Assembly (NCBI RefSeq): GCF_028389875.1
Contig: NC_084675.1
Span: forward strand, 22,530,412 to 22,594,411
Direction of reading: 5' to 3'
Length of the DNA stretch: 64,000 bases
Source: Rhea pennata
Lineage: Eukaryota > Chordata > Aves > Rheiformes > Rheidae
A program made the translations under genes and the position numbers. Shown here piece after piece: positions 33,076 through 46,170 of the stretch (positions within the stretch are counted from its first letter, which is position 1; each line of letters starts with the position of its first letter). Under the pieces are notes generated by a model. It worked only from the letters and a program-made list of their open reading frames with translations, did not search any database and was not told where the DNA came from.

Positions 33076-33911
33076 GTGGTGCACGTGCAACCAGGCTGGG
33101 GCCACAGCGAGGGCTCGTCCCTGCAGCTGCGGACCTGCAGCCCCATGGCCCCCGGGGATGTGACATTCCCAGCTGTGCTCCCAAACTGCAGCTGCAGCAC
33201 GAGCGCTACCCGGAGCCATTCGCGAGCCAGAGGGGCTTCCTGCCCTGTGCAGCAGCCCGGCTCGACACATCTGCCACGCGTGCACATCTCTGCATGGGAC
33301 GAGCCCCCTCGGTGTGGGGCTGAGCCCCCCTCCACTGCGGTCAGCCCGCGCCCCCCCCCCCGGCCAGCTGGGGGTTGGGATCTCCGGCAGCCGCGGGGGC
33401 AGAGCGGCCCGAGGCAAGAGAAACAACTTGTTAGAAAACCGAAAGGCTGCTCTGGTTGCAGGTGGGAGGGAGGAAACGCATCCTAAAAATAACAGCAGCG
33501 CCTGCACGGTCCCCGAAGGTGGCTTGGCAGATGGCACATCCCGGGCAGCCACCTGGGCTCCCGCAGATGGCACCCGGGGTCCCCGGGGCTCCCGGGGAGC
33601 CGTGTCTGGGAAGGGCTGGCGGGACGCGGGCGCGGGCGGGTGCTCGGCGGCTGGGGGCACAGGCCGGGGACAGAGGGACGTGGGGGGGGGGGAATGGGAA
33701 GGTTTGGGGTCAGTGCTGCCGCCGCGGCGCCGGGTGAAGCGTGGCGCTGCGGAGGGAGGGTGCGGGCGGCTCTGCGGGCGCCGGGGGCACGAGGGGAAGC
33801 CCCGGCATGGGGCCGAAGCGCCAGGGAAAGCACCACGTGGCTACAAACCACGGACCCAAGCCAGCCGGGGCGGCGTGCAGCCCGCCCGCCCGGGCTGCGG
33901 GCTCTGGTGCC

Positions 33912-33929
33912 GGGGGGGGGGGGGGGGGG
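33912..33929 (+). repeat. G18 homopolymer
   Basis: Eighteen consecutive G. Similar runs: C14 at 34343-34356 and a run of about 15 G at 39630-39644. Candidate quadruplexes and likely assembly-error sites. Confidence 0.9.
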
Positions 33930-36900
33930 AGGCACCGTGCCCGCCCCCATGCAAACCCCGCTGCAGCAAGCACCCGCGTGCCGGCCGTGCCGGGGCGTCC
34001 CAGCCGCGGCTCCCACCCCGGCGATGCCCGTGCGCGGCCGGCGCGGGCAGAGGTCTCTGCGGGCGCGGGGCGAGCGCTGCCGGCCCCGAAGGCTGCGGGT
34101 TCCGGCCTGCTGCTTTGGGCTCTTACCTCTTCCCCTTTTACGTCTTGCCGGGCTGCTGCCGCCGGCCGCGGCGGGCGCAGCGCCTCCGGCCCGGGGTTTT
34201 GCCAGGCCACCCCACGATGACAGCACCGACCTGCCTCCGATTAGGCACTGAAACATGACGGGGGGGGATTAAATGGCAGAGCCCGATGCCAGGGAGCGGA
34301 GCGGTGAGTCAAAGCCGGCAAGGAAAATCCCAGCCAGCTGCGCCCCCCCCCCCCCCGTCACCTGCACCGCTGCATGCCGGGGCGGCTCGGGCGGGCGAGG
34401 GCGCCCGCAGCTGCCCCGCCAGCTGCGCGGGGGGCTCCCGGGGAATGCCCCGGTCCCGGCGGCTCTGCCCGCAGCGGGGCAGCCCCCGGGCGGGCGCTGG
34501 CCCCCGGGACCCCGGCGCCGCGCGCAGCCCGGCCCCCTCTGAGTCAGAGCCACCCGGTTGCTGCCGGGCGGAAACTTCCCGCCCGCGCCGGTGCAGGAGA
34601 AGCAGCTCCAGCTCCCGCCGGCCCCACACTCAGAGCGAGAGCGCCGTGGGAGGCGAGAAACCCCCGCGAGGCAGCTGGGGCCCCTGGCGCCCGCCGGGAC
34701 GCCTGCCCGCGCGGCACGGCACGGCACGGCATGCTGCCCTGGCGCACGGGAATGCCCCGGATGCAGCACGGCACGGCATGGCACGGCACGGCGTGCTGCC
34801 CCCGCACGTGGGAATGCCCATGGCACGGCGCGGCATGACACGGGTGCCCCAGCTCCCCTTTCCCTCTCTAATTTGCAGGGGGTGAAGGGGAAGATGCAGC
34901 TGCCCTAGAGTCATCTAAAGAGAGGGGAAACCCGAGGCCTCGGAGCCGAGCCCGCCAGGTCGAACGAAGCCACGTCAGTAACCCACGAGCGAAGCCACAG
35001 TACCAGCTGGTCAGCTAACGGATGAGAAGCCGGGCCTGGAAGGGCCAAGCGCCGGCAGAGCGGTGCGTCGCCGGTCCTGCCAGCGCCCGGGAAGAGCCGA
35101 GCGTCCCCAGCACCCAAATCCGCCTCTTCTGCCCCCAAACGTGGGGCGGGCGAGAGGCACCTGGCGGCGCGGTGCGACAGCCCCGGGCAGGATCCGGCCC
35201 CTCGGAGGGTGCCGGGCGCATCCCGCGAACCCGGAGCGCCGAGCCGGAGCGGGGAGGGCAGCGGCGAGCCGGGGAAGGAGCCGGGAATGAAAGGGAGAGA
35301 CGCGGGCCGAGCCGGGGAGAAGGGAGAGTTCAAATGCAACACAAAGCCGAATCCTTTAAGGAAAAAAAAAAATCAAAGGGACATGGAGAGGGAGATAAGA
35401 GGAAAGACAGAGCGGCGAAACGCGAGGAGCGGAGAGGAGCGGGGGCAGCGGGAGGCAGGAGCGCGGGCGGCGCGGCCGCCGGGCGCTGCCTCGCGCGGTC
35501 CCTATCGCCGCTCTGCATCGCGGCAGCCCAACCTCGAGTAGTTTTTCACCGAGATTGGAGCGATCAGGTAGGGCTGCCCTCGCCGGCAGCTGCGGCGCGC
35601 CGAACGAGCACCTGCTTATCTCTGCCCAACGGCTGTGCGCGGCTGCAGATTGCGCCGAGGACGCGGCGCTGCCTGCTGGCTGCGATTTCCATATCAGCGC
35701 CCTGCAGCCGCCTGCACCGAATAAACACAACAGCCGCAGGGACAAAAGGTTAATTATCAATTTTCAGAAAGGGAGAGAGAAAGAGAGAGGGAGGCGGGAG
35801 AGGGAGGAGGGGCACCGCCGCCGCCGGCAGCCTCCCCGGGCCGGGGCGCCGCGCTCCGCTCCCCGCGCCGGCACGCCGCAGGGGTGCGGGGCTGCGCCGC
35901 CGCGGCCCCCGCAGATCGCCGCGCCGGGGGCCGGAGCCGGCCCCGCCGCGGGCGCTCGGCGTCCGCCCGCGCCCCCGCCGCGTCCCCCCGGCTCCACCGC
36001 ACCGCGCCGCGCCGGGGCCGGGGCCGCAGCGGCAGCGCGCTCTGCCCGCGCCCCGAGGCCGGGCCCTGCCTTGCGGCTGCCGAAACGCGCTGTAAACACC
36101 GGGCAGCCCCCAAACCTAACCGAATCCCCCAAATATTAACCCGGGGCCCATCTGGCGTCCAACCGGCGGGCACAGATGCGTGCGGGATTTCCGAGCCGGC
36201 TGGCAGCCGCTCAGACCTGTCGCAAACTGCACCTGCTGCAGGATATTTTCCCTGCTGGATTTAATCCCCCATGTCCCCCCCCCCCGGCCTTTCCGCGGCA
36301 GCCTCCGGCGGTGCGCGGGCACCCGTGGGAATGCCAGAGCCACCTCAGCCGAGCTCCCCCGGGGTTGGGGGGCCCCGTCTCCCATGTCCCCCACCGAGCA
36401 ACGCCCCAAGGGCCGGCCGGGACCCGGCTGGGGACCGCCACCGCGGCGGAGAGCCGAGCCCTTCGCTGCAGGCAGCGCCCCCCGTGATGCTCCGGGCAGG
36501 AAAACCTCCGGCCTCGGAGACTCGCCAGCACGCGCCGCCGGCCCGGCCTGCACAAATTAACGTGCGGTTATTATTTTTTAACAAGGCTCTCCCAGATCAG
36601 ATGTTGACCCCGGTAATGATCACTCAGCCTGTGGAGGGAATAAACAGCAAATCCCCCTTTAAACGAAGCCCTCGTGGAGGATTAGGAGCTCGGGGGTGGC
36701 CTCTCCCCCCGGGCACGGGCTGGCTGTGCAGATATGCGGGGAAGGAGGCCTCGTCTGTCCGTCTGGCCCGTCTGAAGTGGCCCCGTGCGATAGGGAGTGA
36801 TTAGGATTAGACACATCCAGGATGAGAGTTTTTTCACCAGATAGAGATGATAATGGGACCCGTGGGGAGGATTACGGTCCCCATCTCTCCAAGAGAGCTG

Positions 36901-36979
36901 CCATCTGCGTATCCGTCTCCTGATGTCCCTCTCCCCCGACACGCCGAGCCGTCCGCTGCGCTGCGTGCGAGCATGGTGC

Positions 36980-37660
36980 CAGTGTCCCTGCATGTCCCCG
37001 GGGGGCTCAGGCATCTCTGCAGCCTTGTGCATCCCCATGGCACCAACGTCCCTGTACGTCCCCAGGGTGCCTGAGCATCCCTGCACGTCCCCGGGGCGCT
37101 CAGGCATCTCTGCAGCCTTGCACATCCCCATGGCACCAACATCCCTGCACGTCCCCAGGGTGCCTGAGCATCCCTGCACGTCCCCGAGGGGCTCAGGCAT
37201 CTCTGCAGCCTTGTGCATCCCCATGGCACCAACGTCCCTGCACGTCCCCGGGGTGCCTGAGCATCCCTGCACGTCCCCGAGGGGCTCAGGCATCTCTGCA
37301 GCCTTGTGCATCCCCATGGCACCAACGTCCCTGCACATCCCCAGGGTGCCTGAGCATCCCTGCACGTCCCCAGGGCGCTCAGGCATCTCTGCAGCCTTGT
37401 GCATCCCCATGGCACCAACGTCCCTGCACGTCCCCAGGATGCCTGAGCATCCCTGCACGTCCCCAGGGCGCTCAGGCATCTCTGCAGCCCTGCACATCCC
37501 CACGGCATCCAGTATCCCTGCATCCCTGCACATACCCATGGCACCCAGCATCCCTGCATGCCCCCAGGATGCCCGGGCACCCCCGTGGCACCCAGCATCC
37601 CTGCATGCCCCCAGGATGCCCGGGCACCCCTGTGGCACCCAGCACCCCTGCATGCCCCAG
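36980..37660. repeat. 93-bp minisatellite and 3' 42-bp array
   Basis: The phrase ctgagcatccctgcacgtcc recurs every 93 bp (37071, 37164, 37257, 37350, 37443). A second array with a unit of about 42 bp (catgcccccaggatgcccgg) follows at 37540-37660. The 31-codon period opens long frames on both strands. Confidence 0.9.
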
Positions 37661-40600
37661 GGCCAAGGGGAGGCTGTGGCCTCCCGGAGGCCCTGGGGGA
37701 GGCTCCCTGCTTTTCAACGTATTCTGAGTGCCGCAATCAAAGCCCGCGGCACTGGCGGGGGGCCTGGGGGAGCGGAGCCCCGCGGCCCCGGGGCTGCAAA
37801 GGGCTGGCACGTGGGAAAGCCGGGCTGGGAAGTGGGAGGAAGACAGAGCTAAAACCCAGTCATTAAAAGGAGAAAAGAGCTCTATGAAATTTAAAGCCCA
37901 ACTTGCACAGGTGGTATTTTCCCTTCCAAAATTAACGCGACTCTTTCGTTTCTGCTCAGAGGCATAAAGCAAACATTGCTCTGCGCAGGCGGCAGCCGGA
38001 GAGGAGACCCGGGGCCGCGCCGGGGCGCAGGCTCCCGCAGCCGCGCCAGCGCCGGGGCACGGTGCCGGGCACGGGGCTGTGCACACCGAGATCCCAGCTC
38101 TAGAAATAGGTGTCACCTTGCAAAGGAAGCAGCTGGGAGCAAGGAGCCCCGTGGAGCCTCCTGCACAGCTGCCGCCGGGAAGCTGCTCCGGGGCCGGGAA
38201 AGGCCCCTGCGCCGGCCCGGCGGGAGGCTCGTCCTGGCCGCCGGCACGGGGCAGAGCGGTGAGAAACCGGCCGTTCCCATCGCTCTGCGCCGCCGTCCCC
38301 CTCCGGCAGCATATTTCCTTGCTGAAGTCAGATCCGTACGGCGAAACACCCGGGTCCTGCCAAGGCAGCAGTTGCACAAACATTTCCTATTTGGGATGTG
38401 CGCGTCGGCCACGCGGCCCGGCCGAGCCGAGCCCCTTCCCGGCCCCGGCTCCGGGCCCTCCTCCGCCGGCGGCCGTGCACGTGCGGCACGGGTGAGGGCA
38501 CACGCATGTGTGTGCGAGGGCACATGCGTGTGCGTGCACAGCCATCGCAGCCTGGCGAAGGCTGGAGCTGCCCCGGTGCGACTGCAGCGAGCGGCGTTTT
38601 TGAGGCGGGGATGCAGCCTTCCCTGCGGTCCTGGCTGCTCTTAATTGTATTAAGGCAGAGCGAGCAACGGGCTTTTCATTAGTTAACGAGGATTTTCGTT
38701 TTCCGGCAGAGGGGCCCTTTGATGCTCGCAGCTAATGGCTGCTAAATTCAACGTGTTTGCTTTTCCCTTGGAGAGGGGGAGCGGGGACACGGCTCTCCCC
38801 AGCCCGGGTACTCAGCATTGCCCCGAAATCCTGGCCTGGGGGTCTCCGAGGGGCCCCAGCCGGGCAGGCTGGGGGGGGACAGGACGAGGGTGCCGGGGGC
38901 TCAGCAGGCGCCAGCGCTGCCACGTCTTCCCGTGAGAGCAGCCTGGGGGAGGAGGGGTGCCGGGTGCCCCGCGCGGCCCAGGGACGCGCCCGGCTCGGCC
39001 CGGCGCCCGCGTCGCGCGCCGCGGGAGCAGGAGGGGCTTTGCCCTTCAGCCCGCAGCGTTTTCGCGGCACGGAGCCGAAGTTCCTCCTGTCCCCGACGTG
39101 CATTTTTGCAGAAGAGCTTTTAAAAGCCGGTGGCCGTGCCCGGGGCAGGCTGCAAGCCTTCAGTGTGGTTCTTTAGCACTCGCCGCCGGCGGAGCCGAGA
39201 GTCACCGCTACCCGGTCCAAAATCACGTGCGAATTTCTTTGCATCGTTTTTCCCACAGTCAAGCGAGGCGCAGGCAGTCTGCTGCGAATCTTCAGAGCCC
39301 GCGGCGGGGGAGGCGGCGCCACGTGGCCGCGGGGCTGCTCCCCAGCTGGGTGATTTGTACAACTAATCAGCGCAGAGCGCACTCGGAATTTCAAACGCTC
39401 GCAGGGAACAGCCAGGCAGCGGTCGGGGCTTGGGGGGATGTTCGGGAGGGAGACTCACGGGTGCGGAGCCCCCGCCTCGGCCCCGTCCGAGAGGGGCCGC
39501 GGGGAAGGGCCGCGCGCGGGAGAGGCGGCGGCTCCCGGGGGTCGCGGGCGCCCCGGGCACGGCGGTGGGGCGCTTCCCCGGTAATGACCCCTCGGCCTTC
39601 CCCGTGCCGGGACGGGACCGGATGGGGGCGGGGGGGGGGGGGGGACACGCGCACGGCGTCGGCTATCGACACTCCCGCCTCGATGGGAAAAAAAAACATG
39701 CACCGAAAGACATGAAAATGGAGTAAATAAAAGAGAGAAAAACGGAACAATCAAGCCAGCAACTTCTCCTCCTCTGATGAGGACGAGGGAGCGGGGGGGG
39801 GCGAGGGGCCGCGCGGAGCCCTCGAGGAGGCGGCTGCCGCGGCCGCCGCGGCCTGATAACGCCGCCGAGGCAGCCTGCTCGCGAGAGATAAAGCGAAGCC
39901 CCCGCGCTCGCCGTCCGCAATCCAAGCCTTCCCATCAATATTAACACAGCCTGCCAAACCGGCGTTTAAGATAGAATAAATATAGACTGGCTCTGCTATT
40001 ACCTAGACCTTATTAATCTGCTCAGAGGCATTTAAAAGCCGTCAAAAATACGGAGTTTACTCGCCGGCAATTCAATAGCTTCACACTCCATCGCCGTTTT
40101 GTTTTCCGCCCCCCCTCCTGCTCCCGAGCTGTTGTCCCCAGCGCCCCGCGCTCCCGCGGCGGCGAAGCCGGGGGGCGGCGCGGGAGGGCGCGTGTCCCCG
40201 AGCCGTGCCCCGTGCCCAGTGCCCGGGGCTCGGCCCCTTAAACCTGCCCCGGGGGAGAGCGGGGAGAAGCCGATTACCGCGGCCGAGCGGCTCTGCCGGC
40301 GCCGCTCCAGAGCTGCTTTCAGTGCTCGGGAGGCTGAAACGCGCCGGCAGAGCCGCCGAAACGCGGCTCTCATTTCGAGTCCCTTTGCAAGCCAGCCTCA
40401 AACGTGAAAAATCCCAGGATTTGGGGCTGAGCATCCCCAGGAGCACTGATGCTCGGGGCTGACGGCAGGTTCCCAAGTTGAGGAAGGCTCCATCATCATC
40501 AACATCGTCCGCCTCCTCCTGCAGCGGGGAGGCTCAGCACATGCCACAGCCAGGACACAAGCGCCCAGGCAAGGGGAAAGGGGCCTGGAGGAACAAGCTC

Positions 40601-41019
40601 CAGGGCTCGGGCGTCTCCAGCGACCCTAGATCCAGCAGCCAGGCGCCCGAGAGGGGTGGAGGAGCTGCCCTCCCCCAGCGCCCTAATTAGCCAGGGGGCC
40701 TCATTAGTGAGGGTGAAGCTGGGGAAGGGAAGCGCTAGCCCGGCCCTCCTGCCCCAGCGCTAACGAGCTCGCTCGGCGCCTGCAGTGCGCGGCTCCGCTC
40801 GCGGTTTCGTCTGGACGAAGGCAGGTTTGCGCCCCGACGCCCCCGGGGCAGGGCCGGCGCTCGGGGGGCCGGGGTGCTCCAGGCGCAGCTCCGCTGCCAC
40901 GGCAGGTGGAAGCACCAGCTCCAGGGAACAGCCAATATGGGCCCTAGCATACATTTAATAGGCGCTCGGGCGGCTGTTTCTCCTCTCTGTCTCGTTTGCG
41001 CTGGCAGCGGCTGCACATT

Positions 41020-41430
41020 GGGTGCACAGGGATGAGGGCGCATCCTGGCGCGGGGCAGGGGACGAGGGCGCACGGGGACGAGGGTGCGTCCCGGCGTGGG
41101 GCGGGAGTGATGGGTGTGCAGGGACGAAGGCGCGTCTAGGAGCAGGGTGGGGGTGGTGGGTGCGCGGGGACAAGGGCGCACGGGGACGAGGGTGCATCCC
41201 AGCATGGGGCCGGGGCGGTGGGCACACGGGGACGAGGGTGCATCCTGGCGTGGGGCGGGGGCAGTGGGTGCACGGGGACGAGGGTGCACGGGGACGAGGG
41301 TGCGTCCCGGCGTGGGGCGGGGGCGGTGGGTGCGCGGGGACAAGGGCGCACGGGGACGAGGGTGCACCCTGGCGTGGGGCGGGGGCGGTGGGTGCACGGG
41401 GACGAGGGTGCATCCCAGCGCAGGGCGGGG
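41020..41430. repeat. G-rich minisatellite
   Basis: Units of roughly 45-65 bp mixing ggggacgagggtgcatccc, ggcgtggggcgggggcggtg and ggtgcgcggggacaagggcg. Plus strand is G-rich. Confidence 0.8.
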
Positions 41431-42754
41431 GATGCGGGACGCGGGTGCTGAGCGTGTGTCGAGGGCGCAGCGCGGCACGGCCCGGTGCAAGGCAGCGGGT
41501 GCAGATGGAGCGAGCCGGAGCGCGTGACGGACGGACGGATGGACGGGGCGCGCGGGGAGCGGCAGGAGCCGGGCTCATTAGGAGCGTATTATTCATCGGC
41601 AGCTTCTGTCGCCTGCCATCTGTTCCCGGCTGCGGAGCCAGGCGGGCGGCACCGGCGTAACGGGGCTGCCGCGGCCCCGCTCCTGCTGCCGCACCCGGGC
41701 GGCAGGAGGGCTGGGCGCCCGCGCCGGGCCGGCTCCCCGTGCCCCGGCTCCCCGCGGGGGCCGTGTTTTGGGGGGCTGCGTGGGCGCTTTGAGGAGGGTC
41801 CTGCAGGGAGCCGGGCCAGTCAGATGCGTCTCCACCGGGGCGGCCGCTGCCCCTTGGCATCCCCGGCTGCTCGGCTCCCACCCGGCAGAGCAGGAGCCCA
41901 CGGGCCGAACCGGGGCTCGCCCGGTGCTGGGGATGCCGCCCGGCTGCTGCGGCCCACCCGGGCTCCAGCTGGCCCCACGGGTCCCCGTTGCCCCGTGGCT
42001 GTGTCTGCTCCTCGCCCGCTCGGGGCTGACGTCGGAGCCGCCGGCGCCGCCGATCGCGGCGCTTTGCGAAGCTGTGATTGATTGCCGGAGCGGGTGGCTG
42101 CGGAGGCAGGGGAGCTCAGCTCGCCTCTGCGACCCCCCTGTGCCAGGAAACACGCTTCCCGGCCGTGCCGTGCCATGCCGTGCCGTGCCATGCCGTGCTG
42201 TGCCGCGCCGTGGGGAGGGGGGAGAGGGTCCGGGGCGCGCGGTGGAGCTCCTCGAGGGCCCTTGCCGAGCCCAGCGCAGAGCCCCCGCCAGCCGTGCAGC
42301 ACGCTCGCCCCCCAGAAATGATCCGGCAGCGCCGGGGAGCGCGACTGCTCCCTGCCCCCCGCGGCCCCGTCCCCAACCCGCCGCCTGCTCTGTTTTCGGC
42401 ACCTGGCTGCGTCCTGCAGCTCACGCAGGAGGATCTGAGCGCTCACCAGGCCAGGAACTGGCTGCCGCAAATTGGTAATTGCTGGGTTTTAATTACTTGG
42501 CAGTCAAAGGACCTTTTGCATCTGCCAGCGAGGCCACGAAACATCTCCCTGGGCGCACCAGCAGACGTGCGGCGGGAGCTGGGAGGGGGCTGCGTGGCCA
42601 CGAGGTCCGCCCGGCCCCGGCGGGGCTCGGTCCCCCCCTGGAAGGGCCGGTGGATGATGTGCTGGAGGCTGCGCCTGGGGACCGCGCCGGCCCCGGGCCT
42701 CGCGTGCGTCTCCTGTGCTCGCTGCCTGTTGCGGGCACAAATGGAGGGGCAAAG

Positions 42755-43215
42755 GGCTGTATCCAGAGCCGGTACCTGGAGCCTTGCATAGCATCCCCGG
42801 GGCAGAGCCGGTACCCAGGGCCCCACTCAGCATCCCCGGGGCAGAGCCGGTACCCAGGGCCCCACACAGCATCCCCGGGGCAGAGCCGGTACCCAGGGCC
42901 CCACACAGCATCCCTGGGGCAGAGCCGGTACCCAGGGCCCCACTCAGCATCCCCGGGGCAGAGCCGGTACCCAGGGCCCCACACAGCATCCCCGGGGCAG
43001 AGCCGGTACCCAGGGCCCCACTCAGCATCCCCGGGGCAGAGCCGGTACCCAGGGCCCCACACAGCATCCCCGGGGCAGAGCCGGTACCCAGGGCCCCACA
43101 CAGCATCCCTGGGGCAGAGCCGGTACCCAGGGCCCCACACAGCATCCCCGGGGCAGAGCCGGTACCCAGGGCCCCACTCACCATCCCCGGGCAGAGCCGG
43201 TACCCAGGGCCCCAC
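42755..43215. repeat. 39-bp minisatellite
   Basis: About ten regular units with gcagagccggtacccagggc spaced 39 bp from 42841, plus two diverged copies at the left edge; the last interval is 38 bp. Thirteen-codon period, hence open frames on both strands. Confidence 0.92.
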
Positions 43216-45929
43216 ACAGTGTGAGGAAGACTCAGGGCAGGCACAGGGCTTGCAGGGCTTGTCTACCCTTGCGGGGAGCTGGGCCAGCCTGGCAGGGGCT
43301 GTGCTTGGCGCTGAGCCATGGGCAGAGCTGCTGGCGAGGCTGTGCAGCAGCTCCTCGCTCTGGGGTTAGTGCAAACCTGTGCTGAGCATCTCTCCTTCCC
43401 GAGCACCAGGACCATGGCCGGTGCCCTGCTCCATCCCGCAGCACAGAGCAGGCACCCGGGATGCTCCCACCGCGGCCGTGCCGTGGAATCAGAGGGTGGC
43501 GGCGGGGTGTCGGGGCGGGAGAGCCGAGCGCCCCCAGAGCAGCCCGGTCCCTCCTTTTTGCCGTTTCTCCAAAAGCAGCAACAGCCTCCAATAAACAGGC
43601 AAGTCCTCTGCTGCAGCCTGCCCGTGCCGCGGCCGGCCTGCGGGGCGGCCCTGACCCGCAGACCCTGGAACCCTCCTTCCCGGCGAGCAGGCGGCCCGCG
43701 CCCGCAGCGCCGCTCGCCTCCTCCCGCGGAGAGGAGCGGGAGCCGGGCCCTTCTCCCGGCGATAATTACTGAAAAGTTCAGTGCCGAGAGAGGCTGGGGG
43801 GGGGGGGGAGATGTATTAAAATGCATGTGCGCAGCTTGGGCCTTGCAGCAGATGTTGGCATAATTAGAGAGGAAAAAATTATGAAATTAATTTGTGGCTC
43901 AATGTAAATTTTGGCGTTGGGGGGAAGCGCGGCTCCGCTCGCCTCCCGCCCGCGCCCCGCGCCCGCCGGCGCGCGCCAGCTGCCGCCGAGCCGGCCGAGA
44001 GCCCGGCCCCAAACGCAGCCGGGGCCCCGGGCGCCCCAGTGCAGCCCAGGGCTGCGGGGCACGGCCGGGCCCCTCCCCGGCGGGGCTGCTGCCAATTCCT
44101 GTTTGCTGGAAAGGCGCTTGGAGTCGAGGTTGGACAAAGCTTCCCGTTTCCTCCCGCAGCTTTTCAAGCCTTTTCTTCCTTTGGGAGCCAGCGAGGAATT
44201 AATATCTGCTGCTCCCCCCACCCCGTCCGCGTGGGTGCGGGTTAGTGCGCGTGTTGATCGGCAGCATCCTCTGGTTAAGCTCGCCGCCGTTAGGCACCTC
44301 GTCGCCAGTGGGTGCACGGCCGGGGAGCGGGTGCCGGGAGCCCGGGCACCGGGGCCAGCGCCGCCGGGCTCCCGCTCGCCTCGCTGGGGCGAATCCTCGC
44401 GGCGCGGGCGGGTTCGCGCTGCAAAGCTCGCGCCGAGGAGGGGCGTCGCGCCCCCTCCGCTCCCCGGTTCTCTTCGTTTGGAAAACCCACGGGATCCCTG
44501 AATCTGCGTTTGCCAAGGGGAAGGGAGAACTCCGGGATGCAGCTCCCAAAGCCGGGGCCGAGCACGCGGACACCCAGCCCCGGGGCTCGGGAAAGCCGCC
44601 GCCGAGCCGAGAGCCCCCAAGAGCTCAGCGTGCCCCAAAGCACGGGCCCGCAGCCCGGTGCGGGGGGCGGCGCGGGGCCTCGGCTCGACGGCTGCCCCGC
44701 GCGCGCCGTGCCAAGCCGAGCCATGCCGAGCCGAGCCGTGCCGTGCCGTGCCGCGCTGTGGGTAGCAGACCTGCAGCCATCCAATTTTGTGGATCCGTGC
44801 TGGCAAGAGCGAAAGGCAGGGCACAGCATCGCGGGGGCGATTCCGGCTGGTGGGAACGCCGTGGCTTGGCTCCCCGTGCACCTCCCCGGGGCCCCGCGCG
44901 CTGCAGGGCGACGCGGCCGGGAGCCGCCGGGGCTGCTCGGCCGGCCGGGATGCCGCCGCCGCCGCTCCCGGGCCGCGCGGGGACCGTCCCCTTCCCGGCA
45001 CCTAGGGCTGCTGCAGCCGGAGCAGCGCTCGCACATCCTGGTTGGGGATTTTCGGGAACATGCAGCTCCCAGCCGGCGGGCGCTGGCGCGAGGGGCGCGG
45101 GCCGCTCGGGGAGCGCAGCGTGGCGGGCAGCACCCGCGGCCCCGGGGCGAGCGCGGCGGGCGCGTGGCGGCCGGCGGCCCCCTCCCCGCCGCCGGTTCCC
45201 AGCTCATTAAGGCTCTCCCATTATTCTGACATTTGTGCGTGTCACGTAGCGGGAAGAAGTAATTTACTTAGAAGAAATTAAAAGTTCATTTTAATTGAGC
45301 GCACACTGCAGTATGCAAATGCGGGGCGCATTATGTGCACCGCTGCAGAGACAAAGGCGGCAATCAGGCGTTAACCCTGCGCGAGCCGGCCCCGCGGCAA
45401 GCGGCGCCCCGCCGGCTCCGAGCCCCCGGCCCGGCCGCCCGGGGGGCCCTGCGCCCGGCGCGCCGGCAGCTCCGGCCGGCCGCCGCGGCGCCCCGCTCAG
45501 CACGGCGCTCCGCTTGCCTGGGAGCTCCTCGGCTGCGTTTTTTTTTAAATTATTTTTTATTTTTTTAGGCTTTTCTCTTTTTTTACTACTTGTCAGACCG
45601 GAGGTTTTTTAATGGAGTGAAAATGGAACCGGTTCACAGACGTGAGGATACAGCCCGCTTCAGGAGACTCCAAACACCGGGAGCCGCCCGGGCGCCCTCG
45701 CGGCACGCGGCAGGGCTGCAGCGAGCGGCCCGCGCTCAGCACCGCTGCCCGTGCTGCCAGCAGCCTGGGCAATGCAGGGCCCATGGAGTGGGTGTGCGGG
45801 TGCCCTGTGGGTGCACAGACCCCCCCAGGATGGCCGCACGCGGTGCTGGGCACCACGATGTGCCACGTGCCAGCGGCTGAGCGCACCCTGGGGCGATGCA
45901 CACCACTGCCGTGAGCACGCACGATGGTG

Positions 45930-46170
45930 TTGTGAGCATCCACCGCAATGCACGATGCCACCAAGAGCACCCACCGTGATGCCACCAAGAGCATCTACTG
46001 CGATGCACGGTGCCACTGTGGGCATCCACTGCGATGCATGACACCACCATGAACATCCACCACGATGCACGGTGCCACTGTGGGCATCCAGCACGATGCA
46101 CGGTGCCACTGTGGGCATCCGGCACGATGCACGGTGCACAACGCACGGTGCCGCCGTGAGCATCCAGCAC
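45930..46170. repeat. degenerate array of about 31 bp
   Basis: Units such as gatgcacggtgccactgtgg plus gcatccagcac; better conserved at the right end (46060-46140). Confidence 0.75.

Noticed and set aside
36682..37852. About 300-residue repeat proteins (EMPERPGDVQGC, ISAALCIPMAPTSL)
   Set aside because: Products of the 93-bp minisatellite open on both strands.
42482..43370. PGPHTASPGQSRY repeat protein (about 300 residues)
   Set aside because: The 39-bp array gives a 13-codon repeat in all frames; no independent evidence.
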